DNA of 64,000 nucleotides from Sabulicella rubraurantiaca. GTDB taxonomy: Bacteria > Pseudomonadota > Alphaproteobacteria > Acetobacterales > Acetobacteraceae. The DNA is taken from NCBI RefSeq assembly GCF_017355885.1, contig NZ_JAFEUU010000005.1:124001-188000 (forward strand), given 5' to 3'. Of the stretch, positions 8,677 through 17,065 are shown one piece after another (positions within the stretch are counted from its first letter, which is position 1; the number at the start of each line of letters is the position of its first letter). A model generated the notes under the pieces. The model was not told the origin of the DNA. It was given only the letters and a program-made list of their open reading frames with translations, and ran no database searches. The position numbers and the translations under genes are program-made.

Positions 8677-9972
8677 TCAGTCGTTCTCCTGGACGTTCTT
8701 GGGCGCGTAGCGTGCGAAGCGCACGTCGGCCGTCTTCTCGTGGGCCAGCATCCCTTCCTCGTGGCAGATGCGGCCCATGATCGGGGCGATGCGGCGCGAT
8801 GCGTCGTCGCTCAGACGCTGCCACGTGACGGTCTTGATGAACTTCCCGACCCAGAGACCGCCCGTGTACCGGGCGGCGCGGCCGGTCGGCAGGGTGTGGT
8901 TCGTGCCCACGCCCTTGTCGCCATAGGCGACGGTGGATTGCTCGCCAAGGAAGAGGCTGCCGTAGTTGCGCAGCCGGGCGAGGTACCAGTCGTCGCGCGA
9001 CGTCTGTACCTCCAGGTGCTCGGGCGCGTATTCGTCGCTCACCGCCACGGCCTCCTCGTCGCTGTCCACGACGATGATTTCGCCCAGGTTTTCCCACGCC
9101 TTGCCGGCGATGGCAGCAGTCGGCAGCGTTTCGAGCTGGAGCGCGATCTCCTTCAGCACCATCTCGCCCAGCCGTGCGGAGGTGGTCACCAGCCAAGCGG
9201 GACTGTCCGGCCCGTGCTCCGCCTGGCCAAGCAGGTCGGTGGCGACCAGGGCGGGGTCGGCGCTGTCATCGGCGATCACCAGGATCTCCGTCGGTCCCGC
9301 GAGCAGGTCGATGCCCACCGTGCCGAAAAGTTGGCGTTTCGCTTCAGCCACGAAGGCGTTGCCGGGCCCAGTGATCATATCGCGCGGCGTCATGCCGACG
9401 CAGCCGAAAGCCATGGAGGCCAGGGCCTGCACGCCACCGATGCAATAGAGCTCGTCCGCGCCCGAGGCGTGCAGCGCATAGAGCGTCTGCGGGTAGATGC
9501 CCTCCGCATCCCGTGGCGGAGCTGCGCCGACGACGTGGCCGACGCCGGCGACCTTGGCCGTCGCGACCGACATGATTGCGGCGGAGATCAGCGGATACTT
9601 GCCGCCCGGGATGTAGCAGCCGGCCTTGCCGACCGGGATCTGCTTTTGGCCGAGGACTATGCCCGGCTCGATCTCCGTCGCTAACTCGCCGAGCGAGTCC
9701 CGCTGCGCCTTGGCGAAGTCGGTCACCTTGGCGTGGGCATAGGCGAAGTCGTCCTTGAAGGTCTCGGGCAGGTCGCGGGCGACGCGGCGGATCTGGTCCT
9801 CGCTTACCCGAAACTCGGGCGATTCCCAGCGGTCGAACTCGCGCGCGTAACGACGCACGGCGTCGTCGCGATTGGCGGCGATGTCATCGAGGATCTGCCG
9901 GACCCGATCCTCCAGGGCGCGGCGGTCGCCGGGCGCGGGAGGACGAGCCTGCTTCAGGTAACGGCGCGCCAC
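8677..9972 (-). CDS. Histidinol dehydrogenase family protein, probably catabolic (HpsN-like candidate)
   Basis: Zinc-dependent NAD alcohol dehydrogenase of the HisD fold, 431 aa. Numbered from the GTG start at 9972 (GGAGGAAGC directly before it), the HisD active-site set is complete: zinc ligands Q250, H253 (QAEHG), D352 and H411, and catalytic E318-H319 (YAPEHL). The glycine-rich IDLLAGPTEILVIADDSA segment is also typical. It heads an operon with a sugar-type ABC importer and has no histidine-biosynthesis neighbours, so oxidation of an imported polyol-like substrate is more likely than histidine synthesis. HpsN, the sulfopropanediol dehydrogenase, is a characterised catabolic member of this family, but hpsO/hpsP are absent here. 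Substrate remains open. Confidence 0.82.
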   Translation of the reverse strand: MARRYLKQARPPAPGDRRALEDRVRQILDDIAANRDDAVRRYAREFDRWESPEFRVSEDQIRRVARDLPETFKDDFAYAHAKVTDFAKAQRDSLGELATEIEPGIVLGQKQIPVGKAGCYIPGGKYPLISAAIMSVATAKVAGVGHVVGAAPPRDAEGIYPQTLYALHASGADELYCIGGVQALASMAFGCVGMTPRDMITGPGNAFVAEAKRQLFGTVGIDLLAGPTEILVIADDSADPALVATDLLGQAEHGPDSPAWLVTTSARLGEMVLKEIALQLETLPTAAIAGKAWENLGEIIVVDSDEEAVAVSDEYAPEHLEVQTSRDDWYLARLRNYGSLFLGEQSTVAYGDKGVGTNHTLPTGRAARYTGGLWVGKFIKTVTWQRLSDDASRRIAPIMGRICHEEGMLAHEKTADVRFARYAPKNVQEND

Positions 9973-10158
9973 GCTTCCTCCATGGTTCAAGCGTCATTCC
10001 TTGGGCGGCCTGCGGCCTCCGAAGCGCAGCCTAGACCCATCCCGCTTCCGGACGAAAGGCCCATGCCGCTCTCGTCCTCCGCGTGCGTCCGCGCCGCTGC
10101 ATCTTGGGCGATGGCGCTCCACAAGTTAGGTTGCGCGCGAAACGTCGGAGGTCCCCGC

Positions 10159-10971
10159 ATGAGCCATTCCATCCCGCAGCGCCGCGCAGGATACCTCCAG
10201 CGTCCCGATTGCCGCATCGCCTATGAGGTCACGGGCAGCGGCCCCGCGCTCGTCTTCGCGCATGGGCTGGGCGGGAGTCTGATGTCCTGGTGGCAGCAGG
10301 TCCCGCATTTCGCGCCGCGCCGGACCTGCGTCGCTTTCTCCCATCGTGGCTTCTTTCCCTCGACCGCGCCGGAAGGCGGGCCCGACCCGGCTGCCTATGC
10401 GGAGGATCTGGCTGCGCTGGTGGACCATCTTGGCCTCGGCGACATCAGCATCGTCTGCCAGTCCATGGGCGGCTGGACGGGGGTCGAATACGCGCTGCTG
10501 CGGCCGGATCGCGTGAAGGCGCTGGTGCTGGCGGCGACGGTCGGTTCGATCGATCCGAAACTCGTGCCGGGCGCCGTGCGGGCAAAGGAGGAAGGCGCGG
10601 CAGCCACGCTCATCGCGCGCGGCATGCATCCCGCCAGCGGTGCGCGCATGGCGGAAGAACAGCCCGCGCTTCACCACCTCTACCACCACATCTTCGGCCT
10701 CACCCAGGGCTTCGACCGGGAGGCAGTGCGCGCTCGCCTCTATGCGATGCGCACCCGCAAGCCCGCGGAACTCACCGCCACGGGCTGCCCGGTGCTGTTC
10801 GTCCCATCCGAGGAGGATGTGGTCCTGCCCTATTCAGGTGAGGCAATGGCCGCCGCCATTCCTGGCGCGCGCGCCGCGACGATCCGGCGCGCCGGCCATT
10901 CGGGCCATTTCGAGCGTGCGTCCGAGTTCAATGCGCTGGTCGAACGCTTCCTCGATGAGGTCGGCGGCTGA
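10159..10971 (+). CDS. Alpha/beta hydrolase
   Basis: 270-residue cytoplasmic alpha/beta-hydrolase. The oxyanion-hole motif HGLGG is at residues 35-39 and the nucleophile elbow CQSMGG puts Ser at 102. An acidic SEEDVVLP segment and GHSGHFE near the C-terminus supply the remaining triad residues. The start ATG at 10159 has a GGAGG site 6 nt upstream. The much longer open frame to 9733 is antisense to the dehydrogenase and lacks protein-like sequence. It is transcribed away from the dehydrogenase operon and converges on a TctC receptor gene 15 nt downstream. Esterase, lactonase (3-oxoadipate enol-lactonase type) or haloperoxidase-like roles are all possible. Confidence 0.85.
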   Translation: MSHSIPQRRAGYLQRPDCRIAYEVTGSGPALVFAHGLGGSLMSWWQQVPHFAPRRTCVAFSHRGFFPSTAPEGGPDPAAYAEDLAALVDHLGLGDISIVCQSMGGWTGVEYALLRPDRVKALVLAATVGSIDPKLVPGAVRAKEEGAAATLIARGMHPASGARMAEEQPALHHLYHHIFGLTQGFDREAVRARLYAMRTRKPAELTATGCPVLFVPSEEDVVLPYSGEAMAAAIPGARAATIRRAGHSGHFERASEFNALVERFLDEVGG

Positions 10972-10986
10972 GGGAAGTCTTCGTCC

Positions 10987-11973
10987 TCAGGGTTCCGCGC
11001 GGATGTTGCCGCGCCGGATGACCTCCTGCCACTTCGCCTTCTCGCGCGCCAAACGCACGTCTCCTTCCTGGGGCGTCGATCCGACGTAATCGAAGCCGAG
11101 ATCCGCCAAGCGCTGCGCCACGTCGGTCGCCTGCGCAGCATGCCGGGCAGCGGCGTTCAGCCGCATCACCGGGCCGTCGGGCGTCGCCTTGGGCACGGTC
11201 AGCATCGCCCAGGTATAGACCTCGTATTCCGCCAGGCGCGGGTCGCTCTCTGCCATGGTCGGCACGTCGGGGAATTGCTGGATGCGGTTCGCGACCAGTG
11301 TGGCGAGGGGCCGCACCGCGCCGGACCGGATATGTGCCGTCGCGCCCGGGACATCGGCGAAAACCATGGAGACCTCGCCGGCCAGCAGCGCGGTGATGGC
11401 GGGGCCAGTGCCGCGATAGACCACATGCGTCAGGTCCACGCCCATCATCAACTTGTAGAGTTCCGCGCCCAGGTGGAGCGGTGTCCCGATCCCTGCCGAA
11501 CCGTAATTGAGCCGCGCGCCCTGTTCCCGCGCCATCGCGTGAAATCCAGCGATGTCGCGCACCGGGCTGTCAGCGCGGACGATGAGGATATAGGGCGAGA
11601 TGGACACCAGGCAGGCGCAGCGCAGCGTCTCGACAGGGTCGAAGGGCATGGGCTGCAGCGTCAGCGGCGCGGTGAGGAAGGAGATCGACCCCATCAGCGC
11701 CGTGTAGCCATCGGGCCGCGCCTGGACGACCGCGCGCGTCCCGATGGTGGAGCCGGCGCCGGCGCGGTTCTCGACCGTCACGGGCTGGCCCAGGAACTCG
11801 CTCATCTTCGGCGCCAGCAGCCGCGCGCCGATATCGGGCGTCCCGCCCGGCGCGAAGGGCACGATCATATTGACCGGACGCTCGGGCCAATTCGCCTGCG
11901 CCTGCGCTGCGGGTGAGAGCAGGGAGAGGGCAGGGAGCGACAGCGCCGTGCGGCGCGCGATACCGTTGGTCAT
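10987..11973 (-). CDS. TctC/Bug-family periplasmic tricarboxylate-type receptor
   Basis: 328-residue periplasmic solute-binding protein with an N-terminal signal (RRTALSLPALSLL then AQAQA). Bug hallmarks are the P(V/I)xxIVPFAPGG motif near residues 33-43, ENRAGAGSTIG near 70, and the GIGTPLHLGAELYK segment that lines the carboxylate-binding site. The chosen ATG at 11973 follows GGGAGGAACACACA; a start 24 nt earlier is possible. No TctA/TctB membrane partner is nearby. Ligand is probably a small carboxylate, by family knowledge only. Confidence 0.9.
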   Translation of the reverse strand: MTNGIARRTALSLPALSLLSPAAQAQANWPERPVNMIVPFAPGGTPDIGARLLAPKMSEFLGQPVTVENRAGAGSTIGTRAVVQARPDGYTALMGSISFLTAPLTLQPMPFDPVETLRCACLVSISPYILIVRADSPVRDIAGFHAMAREQGARLNYGSAGIGTPLHLGAELYKLMMGVDLTHVVYRGTGPAITALLAGEVSMVFADVPGATAHIRSGAVRPLATLVANRIQQFPDVPTMAESDPRLAEYEVYTWAMLTVPKATPDGPVMRLNAAARHAAQATDVAQRLADLGFDYVGSTPQEGDVRLAREKAKWQEVIRRGNIRAEP

Positions 11974-12093
11974 TGTGTGTTCCTCCCTTTTGCTCACCCT
12001 CAGCTGGGGCGAGCATTCAGGACCCTAGCAGCGGCCCTTGGCTGGTGGCGAGGAAAGCAGCGCGGCGGCGCCAGGGTCACCGCGCCGGGCAGC

Positions 12094-13101
12094 CTATTCC
12101 GGCTGCACCCCCGCGGCGCGCAGGATCGTTGTGAAGCGCTCGACCCCGTCGCGAATGAGGTTCATCACCTGCTCGGGCGTTTCGTAGCCGGCGCGTGGCG
12201 ACACGCCTGCCATTTCGTTGAGCTTCGCGGCATTCTGCTGGATCGCCGCGCGGAAGGTCGCGCCCAGCGCGGCCAGCACAGGAGCGGGTGTGCCGGCGGG
12301 GGCCAGGATGGGGAAATACTCCTCAAGGATCACGTCGGGCATGCCGGCCTCCGGCGCGCTCGGCACGTCGGGCAGGGCAGGGACGCGCCGCTCGGCGAGC
12401 ACGGCAAGCGGACGCAGCCCTCCGGTCCGGGTCTGTCCGATCGAGGATGCCATGGTCGGCGTGCCGATCTGCGCCTCACCCGCGAGCAGTGCGGCGACGC
12501 TCGGTCCGCCGCCGCGGTAATGCACCAGCTCGACCTGAACCTGGGATTTCGCCCGGAACAACTCGGCAGCGACATGCACGCCGCTGCCGGTGCCAGCCGT
12601 GGCGAGGTTGTAGCGTCCCGGATTGGACTTCAGCAGGGTCAGCAACTCCTGCGCGTTGCGCGCCGGAAACTGCGGGTTGACGACCAGGACATAAGGCGAG
12701 AAGCCGGCGACAGCCACGCCGGTGAAGTCGTTGATCGTGTTGTAGGGGACACGCGCGACGATCGCGGGCACGGTCGGATGGGAGCTGTTGATGAGCAGCG
12801 TGTAGCCATCCGGCGCGGCACGGGCGACGATCTCCGCGCCGATCACGCTGCCGGCGCCGGCACGGTTCTCGATCACCACTGGCTGGCCGAGGGCCTGCCC
12901 CGCCGTCTCTGCGATGATGCGCCCGACAATGTCGTTCGACCCGCCCGGGGCGAAGGGAACAATGAGGCGGATGGGGCGCGTGGGCCGCCAGCCCGCCTCG
13001 GTCTGTGCGCGAAGGATGGATGGCGCGAGGCCGGCTGCAACAGCAACGGACAAGGCACTGCGGCGAGTTGGCACGATGGACGGCTCCCTGTTGTCGGCCA
13101 T
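12094..13101 (-). CDS. TctC/Bug-family periplasmic receptor
   Basis: 335-residue Bug protein in tandem with the preceding receptor, 120 nt upstream on the same strand. A Tat-like signal (TRRSALSVAVAAGLAPS, cleavage after LRAQ) precedes the mature domain. Typical blocks are IRLIVPFAPGGSNDI, IENRAGAGSVIG, APDGYTLL and GTGSGVHVAAELF. It differs enough from its neighbours to be an older paralogue rather than a recent duplicate. Like the others it has no transporter membrane components next to it. Confidence 0.9.
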   Translation of the reverse strand: MADNREPSIVPTRRSALSVAVAAGLAPSILRAQTEAGWRPTRPIRLIVPFAPGGSNDIVGRIIAETAGQALGQPVVIENRAGAGSVIGAEIVARAAPDGYTLLINSSHPTVPAIVARVPYNTINDFTGVAVAGFSPYVLVVNPQFPARNAQELLTLLKSNPGRYNLATAGTGSGVHVAAELFRAKSQVQVELVHYRGGGPSVAALLAGEAQIGTPTMASSIGQTRTGGLRPLAVLAERRVPALPDVPSAPEAGMPDVILEEYFPILAPAGTPAPVLAALGATFRAAIQQNAAKLNEMAGVSPRAGYETPEQVMNLIRDGVERFTTILRAAGVQPE

Positions 13102-13341
13102 GCCTTTTCCGGATGGCGCGGCTAGTCTTTGACCGAATCATATCGTGATCGTGGCACAATGCGAGGCCGAAATCGGCGCCTTGCGATGTGTGGAGTGAGA
13201 CGAGGCCGCATAACACCCCGCAGAGCATGAGCTTCCGTCTTCGTGTGGTCTCGATCGCCTTCGCATGCCGGGCAAGGAACCCGGCGTCTAGCAAGTGGGC
13301 GCCTGCCATGCGTCAATGCCAGTAATAGGTTGGAGGGACGG

Positions 13342-14304
13342 ATGAGACGGCGCGGGTTCTCGATGCTGGGTTTGTCGCTGGCCTCGGCCGGCCCGGCAAT
13401 GGCGCAATGGGCTCCCAGCCGCCCGGTGCGCATCGTCGTCGGCTTCGCGCCCGGCGGGCCTGCCGACGTGATCGCGCGCGTCATCGCGGATCGCCTTGCG
13501 GAACGGCTCAGGCAAAACGTGGTGGTCGAGAACCGGGTGGGCGCGGGCGGCAACATCGCCTCGGATCACGTTGCACGCGCCGCCCCGGATGGGCACACGC
13601 TGATGCTCGCGGCCTCCGCACTCGTGCAGAACGCCGCCATGTTCGCGCGTCTGCCCTACGATCCCGTGCGCGACTTCTCGGCCATCAGCCAGCTCACCTC
13701 CTATCCGCTCATCGTCGTGGTCGCCCCCAGCGTGCCGGCGCGCAACCTGGCCGAACTCGCGGATCTGGCGCGACGGCAGCCAGGCGGCGTTACCTATGGC
13801 TCGGCCGGGGTGGGGACGCCCCTGCACCTGACGGGCGCGCTGTTCGGTCTGCTGGCCAACACCGAGATGACGCACGTGCCCTTCGCGGGCGCGGCGCCGG
13901 CCCATACCGCGCTGCTGGCGGGGCAGGTCCAGGCCATCTTCCACAACCCGGTCCAGGCCTCGCCCTCGCTGCGCGCCGGGCTGATCCGCCCCCTCGCGGT
14001 GACCGGCGAGGCGCGCATGGCGGCTTTCCCGGAGGTTCCGACCGTGGCCGAGACAGGCTTCCCCGGTCTCGTGGCCAGTGTCTGGCATGGGCTGGTCGGC
14101 CCGGCCAACATGCCCGCGCCGGTGGTAGCGCGACTGGGCGAGGTGGCGGCGGAGGTGATGGCGCTGGAGGACGTGAAGGCCAATCTCGGCCGCCAGGGCT
14201 ACGAGGTCCATGGCACGGCACCGGCGGATTTCGCGCGCTACATGCGCGCCGAGAACGAAAGATGGTCCGACGTGATCCGTCGGGCGCAGATTCGCGCGGA
14301 GTAG
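13342..14304 (+). CDS. TctC/Bug-family periplasmic receptor, paired with an RraA-type aldolase
   Basis: 320-residue Bug receptor with a signal peptide (MRRRGFSMLGLSLASA, cleavage near AMAQ). Conserved blocks are VRIVVGFAPGGPAD, VENRVGAGGNIA, APDGHTLM and GSAGVGTPLHLTGALF. The ATG at 13342 has GGAGGGACG just upstream; the open frame extends further but without a ribosome binding site. The stop is 4 nt before the RraA-type aldolase gene, so receptor and enzyme are almost certainly co-transcribed. A keto-acid such as one taken by that aldolase is a plausible ligand (inference). It is divergent from the two minus-strand receptors. Confidence 0.9.
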   Translation: MRRRGFSMLGLSLASAGPAMAQWAPSRPVRIVVGFAPGGPADVIARVIADRLAERLRQNVVVENRVGAGGNIASDHVARAAPDGHTLMLAASALVQNAAMFARLPYDPVRDFSAISQLTSYPLIVVVAPSVPARNLAELADLARRQPGGVTYGSAGVGTPLHLTGALFGLLANTEMTHVPFAGAAPAHTALLAGQVQAIFHNPVQASPSLRAGLIRPLAVTGEARMAAFPEVPTVAETGFPGLVASVWHGLVGPANMPAPVVARLGEVAAEVMALEDVKANLGRQGYEVHGTAPADFARYMRAENERWSDVIRRAQIRAE

Positions 14305-14308
14305 AAGA

Positions 14309-14992
14309 ATGCTGCACGACCCGCCCTTGCTGACCATCCATCGCGGCCACCGTCGCCCCGACAAGGCCCTGGTCGAGGCCTTCAGGGGCGCCCAGACCTC
14401 GCATCTCTGCGATGCTATGGATGGGCGCGGGGCGCTCGATTACCGCATCAAGCCGCTGGACCCGGGCAACGCCGCCTTCGCGGGACCGGCGATCACCGGA
14501 TGGACCTCGCCCGCCGACGTGGTTGGCATGTTCGGCACCCTGGCCGAGGCGGAGCCGGGCGATGTCCTGGTGGTGGCCTGCGATGCCTTTACGGGGACGG
14601 CGGTGCTGGGCGACCTTGCTGCCGGCATGATGCGCAACAAGGGCTGCGCCGCCTTCGTGACGGATGGGCTGGCGCGGGATCGCGCAGGCATCCTCGAGAC
14701 GGGGCTGCCAGTCTTCGCCGCTGGAATCAGCCCAAACTCGCCGGCGCGGAAGGGGCTCGGCGTGGTGGGGCTGCCCGTGAACCTTGGTGGGGTTCAGGTC
14801 CGGCCTGGCGACATCCTAGTCGGCGATGCGGATGGCGTGGTCGTGGTGCCGCTCGACCGCGCAGAAGCCGTGCTCGAAGCGCTGGGACAAGTCCACACGG
14901 CGGAGGAGAAGGCGGTGCGGCGCGTGGCCGAGGGCGCCGTCATGTCGCCCGCCATGGAGCCGATCCTCGCGGCCGCACGGGTGATCGGCTGA
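14309..14992 (+). CDS. RraA-family aldolase/decarboxylase (4-hydroxy-4-methyl-2-oxoglutarate aldolase-like)
   Basis: 227-residue protein of the RraA/HMG-aldolase fold. The GDLAA loop at 101-105 and DGLARD at 119-124 give the Gly, Arg123 and Asp124 that bind metal-pyruvate in characterised HMG/CHA aldolases and oxaloacetate decarboxylases. The C-terminal strand GDILVGDADGVVVVP is also typical. Characterised family members cleave 4-carboxy-4-hydroxy-2-oxoadipate or HMG to pyruvate in protocatechuate/gallate catabolism. The hydratase next door belongs to a meta-cleavage family, which fits an aromatic or hydroxy-acid route. RNase E inhibition (true RraA) is less likely given the neighbours. Confidence 0.85.
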   Translation: MLHDPPLLTIHRGHRRPDKALVEAFRGAQTSHLCDAMDGRGALDYRIKPLDPGNAAFAGPAITGWTSPADVVGMFGTLAEAEPGDVLVVACDAFTGTAVLGDLAAGMMRNKGCAAFVTDGLARDRAGILETGLPVFAAGISPNSPARKGLGVVGLPVNLGGVQVRPGDILVGDADGVVVVPLDRAEAVLEALGQVHTAEEKAVRRVAEGAVMSPAMEPILAAARVIG

Positions 14993-15015
14993 CGGCGCCC
15001 AGGTAGCCAGCCGCT

Positions 15016-15807
15016 TCAGGCCTGGGTCAGCTTCATGCTGACCCGGCCAAGGGCGCCATACTCCGCCACCACCTCATCGCCCGGCGCAACCTCCAGCGGC
15101 ACGATGCAGGTACCAGTGGTCACCACCTGCCCGGCGGCAAGGGTCACGCCGTGGCGCGACAACTCGTTCGCGAGCCAAGCCAGGGCGAGGCGCGGATCGC
15201 CGAGCACGTTCGAGCCGCGCCCCTCCCGCTCGGGCTGCCCTGCGACGCGCGCAGTGACGCGATGCGCTGCGAGGTCGATGCCGCGCCATTCCGCGGTAGC
15301 CTCGGGCCCCAGCACGAATTGATGCGCGCAGGCATTGTCGGCGATGAGTTGTGCCGCGCCCGCCGTCGCGAAATCCGTGAAGCGTGAGTCCGGCACCTCG
15401 ATGGCCGCGTGTAAGCCGGCAACAGCGTCGAGCACCTCCTTCACCGAATAGGCTTCCTCTCGGGGCGGCAAGGCGCGGCCCATGCGGAAGGCGAACTCCG
15501 CCTCGGCCACGCGCATGCGGTTCGCGCCGAAGGGCAGGGTCGCGCCATCCGCGTACACCATCTCCGCAAGGAGCCGTCCGGCTAGCGGACCATCCACGCC
15601 GATATGCTGCTGCCCTGCCGTGCTGGTCGCGGCGATCTTCCAGCCCCAGAGCGGCTTCGCGCTCAGCCGCTCGAGCTGCGCCTGGATGGCGTAGCCTTCC
15701 GCACGGGTGGTGGGGCGCAGCGGCTCGGGCAGGGCTGCCAGGACCGTGCCCTCCCTCCAGTGGCGGACCAGCATCTCCGACGCTTCCCCTGCCTGCGTGA
15801 CATCCAT
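15016..15807 (-). CDS. 2-keto-4-pentenoate hydratase / 4-oxalocrotonate decarboxylase family (MhpD-like)
   Basis: 263-residue enzyme of the fumarylacetoacetase-related hydratase family acting on 2-hydroxydienoates from aromatic meta-cleavage. Metal-binding acidic residues are seen in RVAEAEFAFRMGR (near 98-110) and IEVPDSRF (near 136-143). A WGWKIAATS segment near 54-62 and a C-terminal VTTGTCIVPLEVAPGDEV strand match the family. It converges on the RraA-type aldolase gene 23 nt away; the aldolase could act on the hydratase product. Hydratase versus decarboxylase cannot be settled by eye. Confidence 0.88.
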   Translation of the reverse strand: MDVTQAGEASEMLVRHWREGTVLAALPEPLRPTTRAEGYAIQAQLERLSAKPLWGWKIAATSTAGQQHIGVDGPLAGRLLAEMVYADGATLPFGANRMRVAEAEFAFRMGRALPPREEAYSVKEVLDAVAGLHAAIEVPDSRFTDFATAGAAQLIADNACAHQFVLGPEATAEWRGIDLAAHRVTARVAGQPEREGRGSNVLGDPRLALAWLANELSRHGVTLAAGQVVTTGTCIVPLEVAPGDEVVAEYGALGRVSMKLTQA

Positions 15808-15867
15808 CCTGTGCCTTCTCCCTCAAATCTTCTTGCGTGATCGCACCGCCAGCGTCTCCATTCTCCT

Positions 15868-17016
15868 TCACCGCAGCGGACGGAAGAAGGCCCGGATTTC
15901 CTCTGCCAGCGCTTCGGGTTGCTCAAGCGCGGCGAAATGGCCGCCGCGTTCCATCACGCTCCAGCGGCGGATGTCGGTATAGGTGCGGGCGGCGAGCGAA
16001 CGGGGCGGGCGAAGGATTTCCCGCGGGAACTGGCAGTAGCCCATCGGCACATCCACCGTGCCGGGGATGGGCCATAGGCCGTGCATCCGCGCGTAATAGG
16101 GATGGAACGAGGCGCCGATGCAGCTGGTGAACCAGTAGAGGGCGATATTGGCCAGCATGCGTTCGCGGTCCACCGCGCTGTCGGGCGTGCCGTCATTGTC
16201 GGTCCAGGCCCGGAACTTCTCGACGAGCCAGGCGGCCAACCCGGCGGGGCTGTCGGCGAGGCCGTAGGCCAGCGTCTGTGGCCGCGTGCCCTGGATCCAC
16301 TGGTAGCCCGTCTCCTCCTTGAGGAATTCCGTCAATTCGCCGAGGTAGCGGCGCTCCTCCTCCGAGGGCTCCGTCAGCATGGCGGGATCGCGACGGATGG
16401 CAAGCAGGTTGATGTGGATGCCGAACAGCTTCTCGGCATGGGTGATGCCGAGGCGCGAGGAGACGAAGGCACCCCAGTCGCCGCCTTGCGCCGCGAAGCG
16501 CCGATAGCCGAGCACGCCGGTCATCAGTTCCGCCAGACAGTCCGCGATCGCCTCAATGCCGAAGCGTGGCTGCCCTGGGCGGAAGGAAAGCCCATAGCCC
16601 GGCAGGGACGGCGCGACGACGGTGAAGGCATCGGCCGGATCGCCGCCGAAGCGCGAGGGCTGCGTCAGGCGTGGGATCAACTCAAGGAACTCGAAGACCG
16701 AGCCCGGCCAGCCATGCGAGAGCAGCAGCGGCATCGGCGCCGGCCCCTCGCCACGGACGTGCAGGAAGTGGAGGTCGATGCCGTGCAACGGGACGCGGAA
16801 TTGCGGGAAGGCATTCAGCGCCGCTTCCTGTGCGCGCCAGTCGAAGCCGTCCCGCCAATGGGCGAGGAGGTCGCGCAGGTAGTCCACGTCGGTGCCGTAG
16901 GTCCAGGGCGGCTCGGGCGCCTGGTCGGGAAGCCGCGTGCGGGCGAGCCTTTCGCGCAGATCGGCCAGCGCCGCCTCTGGGACATGGAGGGTGAAGGGGG
17001 CAGGGGCCTGTGCCAT
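15868..17016 (-). CDS. Epoxide hydrolase with N-terminal EHN domain
   Basis: 382-residue alpha/beta-hydrolase. The N-terminal 110 residues are the EHN lid domain (FTLHVPEAALADLRERL, with LARTRLPDQ). Then HGWPGSVFEF (101-110) forms the oxyanion hole, GGDWGAF gives the nucleophile Asp180, and GGHFAALEQPE the catalytic His360. Tyr-containing lid segments lie between. The ATG at 17016 has GGAGA 6 nt upstream; an in-frame extension to 17115 would overlap the next gene. Microsomal-type bacterial epoxide hydrolases have this length. It is 60 nt downstream of the hydratase gene start and co-oriented with it, so both may lie in one operon. Confidence 0.9.
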   Translation of the reverse strand: MAQAPAPFTLHVPEAALADLRERLARTRLPDQAPEPPWTYGTDVDYLRDLLAHWRDGFDWRAQEAALNAFPQFRVPLHGIDLHFLHVRGEGPAPMPLLLSHGWPGSVFEFLELIPRLTQPSRFGGDPADAFTVVAPSLPGYGLSFRPGQPRFGIEAIADCLAELMTGVLGYRRFAAQGGDWGAFVSSRLGITHAEKLFGIHINLLAIRRDPAMLTEPSEEERRYLGELTEFLKEETGYQWIQGTRPQTLAYGLADSPAGLAAWLVEKFRAWTDNDGTPDSAVDRERMLANIALYWFTSCIGASFHPYYARMHGLWPIPGTVDVPMGYCQFPREILRPPRSLAARTYTDIRRWSVMERGGHFAALEQPEALAEEIRAFFRPLR

Positions 17017-17065
17017 GCACGTCTCCAGCCATGGCCCCATCCAGCGGCGAGAGGCGCGTCTTCTG

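Noticed and set aside
9733-10158. N-terminal extension of the alpha/beta hydrolase to 412 aa
   Set aside because: The extension is antisense to the HisD-family gene and lacks motifs, whereas ATG 10159 has a GGAGG site and gives the normal family length.
14309-14992. Annotation as the RNase E inhibitor RraA itself
   Set aside because: The metal/pyruvate-binding Arg and Asp are kept and the neighbours are catabolic, so an aldolase/decarboxylase role is better supported.
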